Shown in pieces: positions 43,373 through 51,728 of a DNA stretch of 64,000 bases. How positions within the stretch are numbered: the stretch's first letter is position 1; each line of letters starts with the position of its first letter. The stretch comes from Actinocrispum wychmicini. Lineage in GTDB: Bacteria; Actinomycetota; Actinomycetes; Mycobacteriales; Pseudonocardiaceae. The notes beneath the pieces are model-generated. The model saw nothing but the letters and a program-made list of their open reading frames with translations. It did not search any database and was not told the DNA's origin. The stretch covers positions 1-64,000 of the forward strand of contig NZ_SLWS01000001.1 in assembly GCF_004345645.1 (NCBI RefSeq), given 5' to 3'. The translations under genes were made by a program, and so were the position numbers.

Positions 43373-44029
43373 TCAGCCGCCGGTGATGTCCTTGCATGCC
43401 GCCGCCTTGCCCATGGCGTCCCGCAGCGCGTCGTTGGTGTTGTCCTTGAACGGGTCGGTGATCTTGCTGGTCTCGTCCCCGAGGCTCTGCAGGATCTGCG
43501 CGGCGGCGTCCTGGTCGCCGCCGCGCACCTTGCCGGCGGCGTCCTTGAGCACCTGCTGGGACTTCTGGTACGCCTCGACGATCTTGTTCTTCACGTCGTC
43601 GGCGCCCTTGATCGGCGACGGCTCGATCGTCTTGAGCCGGTCGACCGTCCGGCCGAGGCCGGTGGCCATGTCGTCCACAAGCTGGCCGAGCTTCGCCTGG
43701 ATCTGCGACTGGTCCTGGACCTGGCTCATGGTCGCGGCCTGGTCGGCGATGGACTTGGTGAACTCGCTGAGCGGCGTGCACAGGTTGTCCGCCCACTTCA
43801 CCGGGTCGCCGCCGGCGGGCGGCAGCGGGGCGACCGGCCCGGTCGGAGCACCGCTCCCGGCACTGCCGGACGGCCCGCCCGACCCGGAACCGGACTGCGG
43901 TGGCGGCGCGTTCGAACCGGACACGCCGCCAGGAGCCGGCGGGGCGCCGTTGCTACTGCTGCTGCATCCGGCCAGCGTCAACGTGATCCCAAGAGCCACG
44001 GCCACGACTAACGAGGGGCGACGACTCAT
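43373..44029 (-). CDS. Lipoprotein (paralogue 1)
   Basis: Starting at the ATG at 44029 the 218-aa product begins MSRRPSLVVAVALGITLTLA then G-C-S (lipobox L-A-G-C). A Gly/Ser/Pro linker is followed by a helical domain starting V-K-W-A-D-N-L-C and including QIQAKLGQLVDDMATGLGRT, KNKIVEAYQKSQQVLKDAAG and a closing A-A-C-K-D. The two cysteines in W-A-D-N-L-C and A-A-C-K probably form a disulphide. Function unknown; it lies downstream of hppA on the same strand but is separated by a hairpin. Confidence 0.8.
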   Translation of the reverse strand: MSRRPSLVVAVALGITLTLAGCSSSSNGAPPAPGGVSGSNAPPPQSGSGSGGPSGSAGSGAPTGPVAPLPPAGGDPVKWADNLCTPLSEFTKSIADQAATMSQVQDQSQIQAKLGQLVDDMATGLGRTVDRLKTIEPSPIKGADDVKNKIVEAYQKSQQVLKDAAGKVRGGDQDAAAQILQSLGDETSKITDPFKDNTNDALRDAMGKAAACKDITGG

Positions 44030-44096
44030 CAACACTCCAGACGGTCCGGGGGCGCGTCGGCACCGACGGTACCCGGGCACGGGTTTGGACACGGTG

Positions 44097-44127
44097 AGGG
44101 CCGCCCCTTGAAGCAAAGGGCGGCCCT
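44097..44127. terminator. Hairpin between hppA and the lipoprotein genes
   Basis: AGGGCCGCCC at 44097-44106 and GGGCGGCCCT at 44118-44127 form a perfect 10-bp GC-rich stem with an 11-nt loop, just downstream of the hppA stop. There is no clear T-run on the minus strand, as is common for actinobacterial terminators. Confidence 0.65.
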
Positions 44128-44142
44128 TCCGTAGGCAAAACT

Positions 44143-46410
44143 TCAGACGTTGTTGACCTGTTCGGCCGGGCTGTCCGCGATCGCGTTGCCACGACGCTTC
44201 GACACCACGACCGCCGCCGCGATGATCAGCACCGCGACCAACGAGATGACGACCCGCAACGCGGTGTCGCCCTGGATGGTGAACGTGACCACGGCCGGGG
44301 CGACCAGCAACGACACCAGGTTCATCACCTTGATCAGCGGGTTGATGGCCGGACCGGCGGTGTCCTTGAACGGGTCGCCGACAGTGTCGCCGATGACGGT
44401 CGCGGCGTGCGCGTCCGACCCCTTGCCACCGTGGTTGCCGTCCTCCACCAGCTTCTTCGCGTTGTCCCACGCGCCACCGGAGTTGGCCAGGAAGATGGCC
44501 ATCAAGGTGCCGGTGGCGATCGCGCCGCCGAGATATCCGGCGAGCGACTCGACGCCGAGACCGAAGCCGACCGCGATCGGCGCGAACACCGCCAGCAGGC
44601 CCGGTGTCACGAGCTCACGCAACGAGTCCCTGGTACAGATGTCCACGACTCGGCCGTACTCCGGCCGGACCGTGCCGTCCATGATCCCCGGATTGTCGTG
44701 GAACTGCCGCCGTACCTCGTACACGACCGCGCCCGCGGCCCGCGACACGGCGTTGACGGCCAAGCCGGAGAACATGAACACGACGGCCGCGCCGATGATC
44801 ACACCGACCAGGGTGTTCGGACTGACCAGGTTCGCCGTGAACGCCACCAACGACTTTCTCGCGTCGTTGATCGCCTCGCTGTACGAGCCGAACAACGCGG
44901 TCGCGGCGAGTACCGCGGTCGCGATCGCGATGCCCTTGGTGATGGCCTTGGTGGTGTTGCCCACCGCGTCCAGTTCGGTCAGGATCTGCGCGCCCTCGGT
45001 CGTGACGTCGCCCGACATCTCGGCGATGCCCTGTGCGTTGTCGCTGACCGGGCCGAACGTGTCCATGGCCACGATGACGCCGACCGTGGTCAACAGACCC
45101 GTACCGGCGAGCGAGATGGCGAACAACGCGACCGTGGTGTCCGCGGACAGCAGGAACGCGCCGTACACCGCGGCACCGATGACGATGGCCGTGTACACAG
45201 CGGACTCGAAACCGACCGAGATACCGGACAGGATCACCGTCGCCGCACCGGTCTCGGACGTCTCGCCGACGTGCTTGACCGGCTTGTGCTCGGTGCCGGT
45301 GTAGTACCCGGTGAGCCACAGGATGATGCCCGCGAGCGCGATGCCGATGATCACCGCGACCGCGGCGATCAGGCCCGGGTTGCCCGGCAGCGACGGCGTC
45401 TTCGCGCCGTCCAGGCCGGCGAACGAGGTCGGCAGGAAGGCGAACGCGGCGACGGTGCACAGCACGAGCGAGATCAGCGCGGAGATGTAGAAGGACCGGT
45501 TGATCGCGTTCAGGCCGTTCTCACCCGGCCGCGCCTTGGTGATGAACACGCCGATCACGGCTGTGACGACACCGATCGCGGGCACGATCAACGGGAACAG
45601 CAGGCCTTGCGCGCCGAACGCCGCGCTGCCCAGGATCAGTGCGGCCACCAGGGTCACCGCGTACGACTCGAACAGGTCCGCCGCCATGCCGGCACAGTCA
45701 CCGACGTTGTCGCCCACGTTGTCGGCGATCGTGGCGGCGTTACGCGGGTCGTCCTCCGGAATGCCCTGTTCCACCTTGCCGACCAGGTCCGCCCCGACGT
45801 CCGCGGCCTTGGTGAAGATACCGCCGCCGACACGCATGAACATGGCGATCAGCGCGGCGCCGAAACCGAAGCCCTCCAACACCTTCGGTGCCTGACCCGC
45901 GAACGACAGCACCACGATGGACGCGCCGAAGAGACCAAGGCCGACCGTGGCCATGCCGACCACACCGCCGGTACGGAACGCGACCCGCGTCGCCTTCTCG
46001 CGGCCGCCCTCCTCGTTCGCCGCCGCCGCGACCCGCAGGTTCGCCTGCGTGGACAACCACATGCCGAGGTAGCCGATGGAGAACGAGAACACCGCGCCGA
46101 CGAGGAAGAACAACGATCGGCCGATTCGTTCACCGGCACCTTCCGCCGGCAGGGCGAACAGCAGCAGGAACACCACGATGCCGAAAATCAGCAGGGTGTT
46201 CCGCTGGCGCTTGAGATAGGCCGCCGCGCCCTCTTGTACCGCCTTGGCGATGTCCTGCATCTTCGCGGTGCCCTGGCCCGCGGCCAGCACCTCCCTGAGC
46301 AGGAAATAGCCGACGACAAGAGCGGCGAGGGCGACCACGGCGACCACAACCACAATGCTGTAGTCGCTGCCGCGGAGGGTAGCCTCCGCAAGCTGGTACT
46401 GCCCGGACAT
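44143..46410 (-). CDS. hppA: K+-independent H+-translocating pyrophosphatase
   Basis: This 755-aa integral membrane pump couples PPi hydrolysis to proton export. The start is the ATG at 46410 with AGGAGG directly upstream. It has about 16 hydrophobic segments and the signature motifs DVGADLVGKVE (PPi/Mg binding), DDPRNAATIADNVGDNVGDC and the C-terminal G-S-D-A-H-A-A-T-V-I-G-D-T-V-G-D-P-F-K-D-T. The determinant of potassium dependence reads GNTTKA (about Lys488); K+-dependent enzymes have Ala at that Lys, so this one should be K+-independent. It is divergent from the DUF1998 helicase. Confidence 0.96.
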   Translation of the reverse strand: MSGQYQLAEATLRGSDYSIVVVVAVVALAALVVGYFLLREVLAAGQGTAKMQDIAKAVQEGAAAYLKRQRNTLLIFGIVVFLLLFALPAEGAGERIGRSLFFLVGAVFSFSIGYLGMWLSTQANLRVAAAANEEGGREKATRVAFRTGGVVGMATVGLGLFGASIVVLSFAGQAPKVLEGFGFGAALIAMFMRVGGGIFTKAADVGADLVGKVEQGIPEDDPRNAATIADNVGDNVGDCAGMAADLFESYAVTLVAALILGSAAFGAQGLLFPLIVPAIGVVTAVIGVFITKARPGENGLNAINRSFYISALISLVLCTVAAFAFLPTSFAGLDGAKTPSLPGNPGLIAAVAVIIGIALAGIILWLTGYYTGTEHKPVKHVGETSETGAATVILSGISVGFESAVYTAIVIGAAVYGAFLLSADTTVALFAISLAGTGLLTTVGVIVAMDTFGPVSDNAQGIAEMSGDVTTEGAQILTELDAVGNTTKAITKGIAIATAVLAATALFGSYSEAINDARKSLVAFTANLVSPNTLVGVIIGAAVVFMFSGLAVNAVSRAAGAVVYEVRRQFHDNPGIMDGTVRPEYGRVVDICTRDSLRELVTPGLLAVFAPIAVGFGLGVESLAGYLGGAIATGTLMAIFLANSGGAWDNAKKLVEDGNHGGKGSDAHAATVIGDTVGDPFKDTAGPAINPLIKVMNLVSLLVAPAVVTFTIQGDTALRVVISLVAVLIIAAAVVVSKRRGNAIADSPAEQVNNV

Positions 46411-46644
46411 CCGTCCTCCTGTGACTTCTGCCGATTTGCTCCCGTCCATTTCGCGCCGACGGGACGTGCTTGCCACCACGTGTGGGTGGGACGTCGGCGG
46501 AGTCTATGTGTAGTGGAGATCGCGTTCGTGAGGCGTCCCCGCCCGTGCACGTTCCGTTATCCGGCAGTGATCGATTCCGGGATCGATCAAGGCCTCGTGC
46601 CGGCGGCATGCCGGAGTGTCGGTCGGGTGTGCGAAGCTCGACAA

Positions 46645-48978
46645 GTGGGTGACACGCGAACTGACCGTTCCGCACGCCAGCGGGGACGGCTGTTGCTCGA
46701 CCGGGTGCTCGCCGGCGTCCCAGCGAACGAGAATCCGTTGACCCACGCGCACGACATGCCCGAACTGCCCGCGCGGCACGCCGACTGGCCCTCATGGGCG
46801 CCCGCTGAGGTGGTGTCCGCCTTCCAGGACCGTGGCCTGGGAAAGCCGTGGGCGCACCAGGTGGAGGCGGCGGATCACGTGTGGCACGGCCGGCACGTGG
46901 TGCTCTCGACGGGCACGGCGTCGGGAAAGTCACTCGCATACCAGTTGCCAGTACTGTCGTCGCTCCTGTCGGACAGGCGGAACACGGCGTTGTACCTGGC
47001 GCCCACCAAGGCGTTGGGCGCCGACCAGCTTCGGTCCGTCAACGACCTGGGCCTTTCCGGCGTCCGGGCGGCGAGCTACGACGGCGACACACCGATGGCC
47101 GAGCGGGACTGGGTGCGGGCGCACGCGCGATGGGTGTTCACCAACCCGGACATGCTGCACCGAGGTGTGCTTCCAGCACACGCGCGGTGGGCACAGTTCT
47201 TCCGCCGCCTGCGCTATGTAGTTGTCGACGAGGCGCACGCGTACCGCGGCGTCTTCGGTTCACATGTGGCCCTGTTACTCCGTCGGCTTCGTCGGGTGGC
47301 TCGGCACTACGGCGCCGACCCGGTGTTCGTCGCGGCGTCCGCGACCGTGTCCGATCCGGCGAACTCGGCATCTCGCTTGTCGGGCGTCGACTGCGTCGCC
47401 GTCACCGAGGACACGTCACCCCGCGGCGCGCGAACGGTCGCGCTGTGGGAACCGCCGCTGATGGACGAGGTCACCGGGGAGAACGGCGCCCCGGTCCGAC
47501 GGTCGGCCGGCGCCGAGACCGCGCGGATCATGGCCGATCTGGTCGTTGAGGGCGCGCGGACGTTGGCGTTCATCCGCTCGCGTCGGGGCGCCGAAGTGAC
47601 CGCGCTGTCCGCCCGGCACGCTCTGTCCCAGGTGGACAGTTCGTTGGCCGGTCGGATCGCCGCGTACCGCGCCGGGTACCTGCCGGAGGAACGCCGGGCG
47701 TTGGAGAAGTCGCTGGCGTCCGGTGAGTTGTTAGGTGTGGCCAGCACGAACGCGCTGGAGCTCGGCGTGGACATCGCCGGCTTGGACGCGGTGGTGGTGG
47801 CCGGGTTCCCCGGGACGCTGGCGTCGTTCTGGCAGCAGGCGGGCCGCGCGGGTCGAGCCGGCGACGGAGCGCTTGTCGTGTTCGTGGCCAGGGACGACCC
47901 GTTGGACACCTATCTGGTGCACAACCCGGCAGCGGTGTTCGACCGGCCGATCGAGGCGACGGTGTTGGACCCGCTCAATCCCTACGTACTGGCTCCGCAG
48001 CTCGCTTGTGCGGCGGCCGAACTCCCGTTGACCGAACCGGACCTCGAACCGTTCGGCGGCGAACCGGCCCGGACCGTGCTGACCGAACTGGTGGCGGACG
48101 GCGTGCTGCGGAAACGGCCGGCCGGTTGGTACTGGACGTCCCGCGACCGCCCGCACGCGGACGTCGACATCCGCGGGTCGGGCGGGCAGCAGGTGGTCGT
48201 CGTGGAAGCCGACACCGGCCGGATGCTCGGCACGGTCGACCAGGGTTCGGCGTGCTCAAGCGTGCACTCCGGGGCGGTGTACCTGCACCAGGGGACGTCC
48301 TATGTGGTGGACGACCTGGATCTGGAGTCCGGTCTGGCGTTGGTGCACGCGGAAGATCCGGACTGGACCACACAGCCGCGGGAGAAAGTGGACATCACGG
48401 TCCTGCGCACGTCGACCCAACAGAACCACGACGGCGTCACGGTGTGCCTCGGCGAAGTGGCGGTCAGCTCCCAGGTCGTCGCGTATCTGCGCCGGCTGCC
48501 CTCGGGCCAGGTCCTCGACCAGGTGCCGCTCGACCTGCCGGAGCGGACATTGGAGACCCGCGCGGTCTGGTACACGATCACCGAGGAGCTCCTGCGCGCC
48601 AGCGGACTCGAGCGCGCACACGTTCCAGGCGCGCTGCACGCCGCCGAGCACGCGGCGATCGGCCTGTTGCCGCTGCTGGCGACCTGTGACCGGTGGGACA
48701 TCGGCGGTGTGTCGACCGCGATGCATCCGGACACGGGTGAGGCAACGGTGTTCGTCCACGACGGCCACCCAGGCGGAGCTGGGTTCGCCGACCGCGGTTT
48801 CCACCAGATGGCCGCGTGGCTGAGAGCGACCCGGACCGCGATCGCGGCGTGCGAATGCCCGGCCGGCTGTCCGTCGTGCGTGCAGTCGCCCAAGTGCGGC
48901 AACGGGAACGAGCCGTTGGACAAGGCCGGCGCGGTCAAGGTGCTGACCATCGTGCTGGACGCCATCGGAGCTGGATAA
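46645..48978 (+). CDS. DEAD/DEAH helicase with DUF1998 zinc-cysteine domain (MrfA/Hrq1-like)
   Basis: An ATP-dependent 3'-5' DNA helicase of the YprA/MrfA group, linked in Bacillus and mycobacteria to repair of DNA damage such as mitomycin adducts. Starting at GTG 46645 (GTG 46627 is an alternative) the product is 777 aa. Motif I is STGTASGKSLAYQLP, motif II VVDEAHAYRG, motif III ASATVSDP and motif VI QQAGRAGRAGDGA. The C-terminal DUF1998 region ends with CECPAGCPSCVQSPKCGN, the four-cysteine signature C-P-x-G-C-x-x-C-V-x-x-P-x-C. The gene has its own terminator. The equivalent position in mycobacteria (Rv3649) is next to the Rv3654c-Rv3660c locus, as here. Confidence 0.93.
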   Translation: MGDTRTDRSARQRGRLLLDRVLAGVPANENPLTHAHDMPELPARHADWPSWAPAEVVSAFQDRGLGKPWAHQVEAADHVWHGRHVVLSTGTASGKSLAYQLPVLSSLLSDRRNTALYLAPTKALGADQLRSVNDLGLSGVRAASYDGDTPMAERDWVRAHARWVFTNPDMLHRGVLPAHARWAQFFRRLRYVVVDEAHAYRGVFGSHVALLLRRLRRVARHYGADPVFVAASATVSDPANSASRLSGVDCVAVTEDTSPRGARTVALWEPPLMDEVTGENGAPVRRSAGAETARIMADLVVEGARTLAFIRSRRGAEVTALSARHALSQVDSSLAGRIAAYRAGYLPEERRALEKSLASGELLGVASTNALELGVDIAGLDAVVVAGFPGTLASFWQQAGRAGRAGDGALVVFVARDDPLDTYLVHNPAAVFDRPIEATVLDPLNPYVLAPQLACAAAELPLTEPDLEPFGGEPARTVLTELVADGVLRKRPAGWYWTSRDRPHADVDIRGSGGQQVVVVEADTGRMLGTVDQGSACSSVHSGAVYLHQGTSYVVDDLDLESGLALVHAEDPDWTTQPREKVDITVLRTSTQQNHDGVTVCLGEVAVSSQVVAYLRRLPSGQVLDQVPLDLPERTLETRAVWYTITEELLRASGLERAHVPGALHAAEHAAIGLLPLLATCDRWDIGGVSTAMHPDTGEATVFVHDGHPGGAGFADRGFHQMAAWLRATRTAIAACECPAGCPSCVQSPKCGNGNEPLDKAGAVKVLTIVLDAIGAG

Positions 48979-48979
48979 C

Positions 48980-49029
48980 GCAGTACGCGGGGATGCCGGT
49001 TCCGTACGGTATCCCCGCGTACTGCTTTT
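48980..49029 (+). terminator. Rho-independent terminator of the helicase gene
   Basis: GCAGTACGCGGGGAT at 48980-48994 pairs perfectly over 15 bp with ATCCCCGCGTACTGC at 49011-49025, followed immediately by TTTT. It begins one base after the helicase stop codon. Confidence 0.93.
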
Positions 49030-49323
49030 GCCGCCGAGCCCAGCACAAGGGCCTGCTACCAGTTCGCGACTGCCGTCAGCACGACGACACCGGGAGGCGA
49101 AGGTGTCGACTGCCGGAGTTTCTTCCCGGGGGCAGGATCGCCGACCGCGGCGGGAGGGCCGCGCTCACCGGAGGCTGCCGCGTTACGGGAGGCCGCATGC
49201 GTGTTCGCTGGGTGCTCGGCAGGCCGCCCCTGTCCTGGTCGTCGCTCTGGCGCGGGAAACCGGCGAACTGACCTCGGACGAGGCAAACCTGTTGGCGCTA
49301 TGGAGTTGTCGGATGTGCCGTGG

Positions 49324-49953
49324 TCAGTCGGCGGCCACGAGCTCGGAGGCGTGCGTCAGCTGGCTCGGCGTGGCGAGCGCGTCAGCCAGTGCGTCCTGCA
49401 CAACGGCCGACTCGGGCAACCGCCATCCGCACACCTCGGGCTTCACGCGCCAGTGGACGACACCGTGCTCGAACGGGCTGGGCGGCAATGGCACAAAGCT
49501 CCCGGCGCCGTGCAGCGTGACCGACTCCTCGCGAGCCAGCTCGCGGCGCAGCGGACGACCGGTCTTGGTCAGGAACATCCACCGGCCGGCCGGGGTGGCG
49601 ACGATCGGCACCGGCATCCCGAAGGTGCGCAGCACGCTCGCGGCCTGCCGGCCCAGGGAGTCGTCGACCTCGATCGCGTCGAGCACGACACCGGTGGCCA
49701 CCAGGAGGCTGTACGGCCGGCCGGTCCACCACGAGGCGACCTGCTCAGGCTTGGTGCCGATGCGCTCCTGCCAGTCCCGGTGCACGGGAAGGGGTCCTTC
49801 GTCGTCCATGCCTTCGCGGCCCGCCCACTGCGAGCCCGCCGGATAGGTGCCGGGCAGCACCGGCCACCCGTGCCACGCGAGGCCGACAGCCTCCGCCCGC
49901 AGTTCGATGCGGAACGCCCCGCGCCAGCCATCCGACCAGTCCGTTTGGAACAT
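49324..49953 (-). CDS. Bifunctional DNA primase/polymerase (Prim-Pol) N-terminal domain protein
   Basis: The ATG at 49953 follows AAGGAGG, which decides the start; the longer frame adds unlikely sequence. The 209-aa product begins MFQTDWSDGWRGAFRIELRA and contains the Prim-Pol-like segments GLAWHGWPVLPGTYP, SWWTGRPYSLLVATG and VVLDAIEVDDSLGRQ (the D-x-I-E-V metal-binding strand), followed by GRWMFLTKTG. It lacks any fused helicase. Proteins of this small type are conserved next to the Tad locus in Pseudonocardiaceae; their function is unclear and may be regulatory rather than replicative. Confidence 0.8.
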   Translation of the reverse strand: MFQTDWSDGWRGAFRIELRAEAVGLAWHGWPVLPGTYPAGSQWAGREGMDDEGPLPVHRDWQERIGTKPEQVASWWTGRPYSLLVATGVVLDAIEVDDSLGRQAASVLRTFGMPVPIVATPAGRWMFLTKTGRPLRRELAREESVTLHGAGSFVPLPPSPFEHGVVHWRVKPEVCGWRLPESAVVQDALADALATPSQLTHASELVAAD

Positions 49954-50201
49954 CTTGGGTACTTGCCTCCTTGCGCGTCGGGCACCAACCGTGCCCTGCG
50001 ATTGACTAAACGGCACGAACACGCCAACTGGTAACCCGCTGTCGGCAACTGGTCGGTACGGCACGGCGAGTGAAGCCACTGTGACGTACGGGCCGAACTT
50101 CATCCGGTCGGCGGTACCGCTCGCCGAGCCCCTTCGACCGGCCCTTGATGCCGCTCATCGCGCTGGGACGACCGTTGCCCGTGGCGGTTCCACAACTGAA
50201 C

Positions 50202-50534
50202 TCACGAATCAGCGGGTCCAGCCCTGGCCTGGGCGGTCACCTCACCAAGACCGTTCACCGCAGCGACCACCCGCACCCCCACGACCCACCCGGTGATCCG
50301 ACACTCGACAAGCCGAACCTCCATCCGTTCACTCACCCACCGAGCAAGCCCACACGCATACTCCTCACCCCACGGCGCATAAGCGGCAGCAGCCAACGCC
50401 GACAAATCCGCCGCCCCATCCGCCCGATGCCGAGCGACCATCACAGCCGCCACCCCCATCAACAACGCGAACAACCCAGCCAACGCGGCAACAACCCACG
50501 CAGTCCAAACCGTCGCAAACCCTCGGTCATCCAT
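50202..50534 (-). CDS. Rv3654c-family TadE/TadG-like protein
   Basis: The 110-aa product MDDRGFATVWTAWVVAALAG has a short N-terminus ending in G-F-A-T-V, then a transmembrane helix (AALAGLFALLMGVAAVMVAR) typical of TadE/TadG pseudopilins with a prepilin-like G-x-A-T/S-V start. It continues with HRADGAADLSALAAAAYAPW and two cysteines (YACGLARW, LVECRIT). In mycobacteria the orthologue is Rv3654c, the last gene of the Rv3660c-Rv3654c locus, matching the order here. A repeat-rich spacer of 1.2 kb separates it from the next Tad gene. Confidence 0.82.
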   Translation of the reverse strand: MDDRGFATVWTAWVVAALAGLFALLMGVAAVMVARHRADGAADLSALAAAAYAPWGEEYACGLARWVSERMEVRLVECRITGWVVGVRVVAAVNGLGEVTAQARAGPADS

Positions 50535-50731
50535 CGAACTCACCACCTAACCAATCGGATCAGAACTCCCAACGCCATGCCCGCCCCCCGCTCAGCCACA
50601 CGAGCCGACGGGCCGCCACACCCACTCATCCAGCCTTGACCGCAGCAGTCACCGCGGCCGCCCAACGAAGCGCACGGCCATCGCGGTCCCTGGGCACGGC
50701 GGCGGTCGGCCACCCCTTCGCCCGCCACGAT

Positions 50732-50940
50732 GACAACCAGCCAGCCACCTTCACCCCGGCCCGGTCGCCGACCAACCAGCCACCACCGGCCCGACCCGGT
50801 CATCGACCAACCAGCCACCACCGGCCTGGCACGGTCACAAACAACCAGCCACCGTCGTCGCCCGACCCGCTCACCAACCAACCAGCATCGGCCTGACACG
50901 GTCGCCGACCAACCAGCCATCGTTGCCCTGCCACGATGGC
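50732..50940. repeat. Tandem repeat of about 35 bp, six copies
   Basis: Units begin ACCAACCAGCCACC and end near GGTCRCCG (consensus). Three consecutive units are exactly 35 bp, one is 32 bp. They are contiguous without spacers and not palindromic, so this is a minisatellite and not a CRISPR array. On the minus strand it would encode repeats like GRWWLVGRRP. Confidence 0.8.
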
Positions 50941-51728
50941 GGAACAGCCCGCCACCCTGCACCCCGCCGGGCACGGCGCGGCACATCCTCGGCCTGCCCG
51001 ACAACCAGACCCACAGGTGCTGCGACAGACCGGCCGCCAGCCGGGTCCACCCACCAGCGGGGCTTCCCCAACTGCCGTCAGCACTGCGACAGACCAGGCT
51101 GACGGCCAAGCCCGAGCGGAACGACAGTCGAACCCACGGCCGCGGCAACCGCAGCGCCCTCGCGTCCGCCGTGGCAACCGCAGCGTCCGTGGTGGCCCGC
51201 AGCGCGCGTGGCACCCGCAGCATGCGTGGGCACCTACAGCGCGCGAGGAGCACGGAGCATGCGTGGCACCTGTGGCATCTGCGGGCGCCCGTGTTCGCTG
51301 CAGCGTCCACGGAACGCCTAACTTCTCGTCCACGGCCGGGGCAACCAACAGCCTGGCCACACCTCGGCGACAGGCACCGGCGACACGCATCAGTGAGGTC
51401 AGCCACCGAACTTCGCCGGGGTCAACCCGTCCCGGGTGCTTGACCAAGCCCCGGTGGCGAGCCCGCGCTCGCCACCAGCGCCGCACCGGACCAACCTGCC
51501 GCCGGTGCCTTGCGGGGTGCCGCCAGCGGTGCGTGTTCTGGCGCCGCGACGCGTCAGTCCCCATGCCGATCCCGGCCGGAGCCGACGTAACCCCACGGCA
51601 ACCACTGCGTCCGGATCAACCCGACTCGGATCAACGCCGCCCTGCTCGGCTCGGTGTGGCCACCAGCTCGGCCAGGCGGCCCGCCTGGCCGTTGGGCACG
51701 CGCAGGTTGGTGCGGTCAGCCGGCTTTG
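50941..51728. other. Low-complexity spacer inside the Tad locus
   Basis: About 790 bp between the tandem repeat and the TadE-like stop. Open frames exist on several strands because of high GC, but none has motifs. Short imperfect repeats such as GCGTGG-CACC and GCACC-GCAGC occur near 51180-51290. No gene is supported. Confidence 0.45.

Noticed and set aside
44407..46644. Very long upstream extension of the helicase frame (1523 codons in total)
   Set aside because: It runs antisense through hppA, whose motifs are unambiguous. The extension is Arg/His/Asp-rich, as expected of an antisense frame in high-GC DNA.
50732..50940. Possible CRISPR array
   Set aside because: Units of about 35 bp are directly contiguous with no unique spacers and the units are not palindromic; no cas genes are present.
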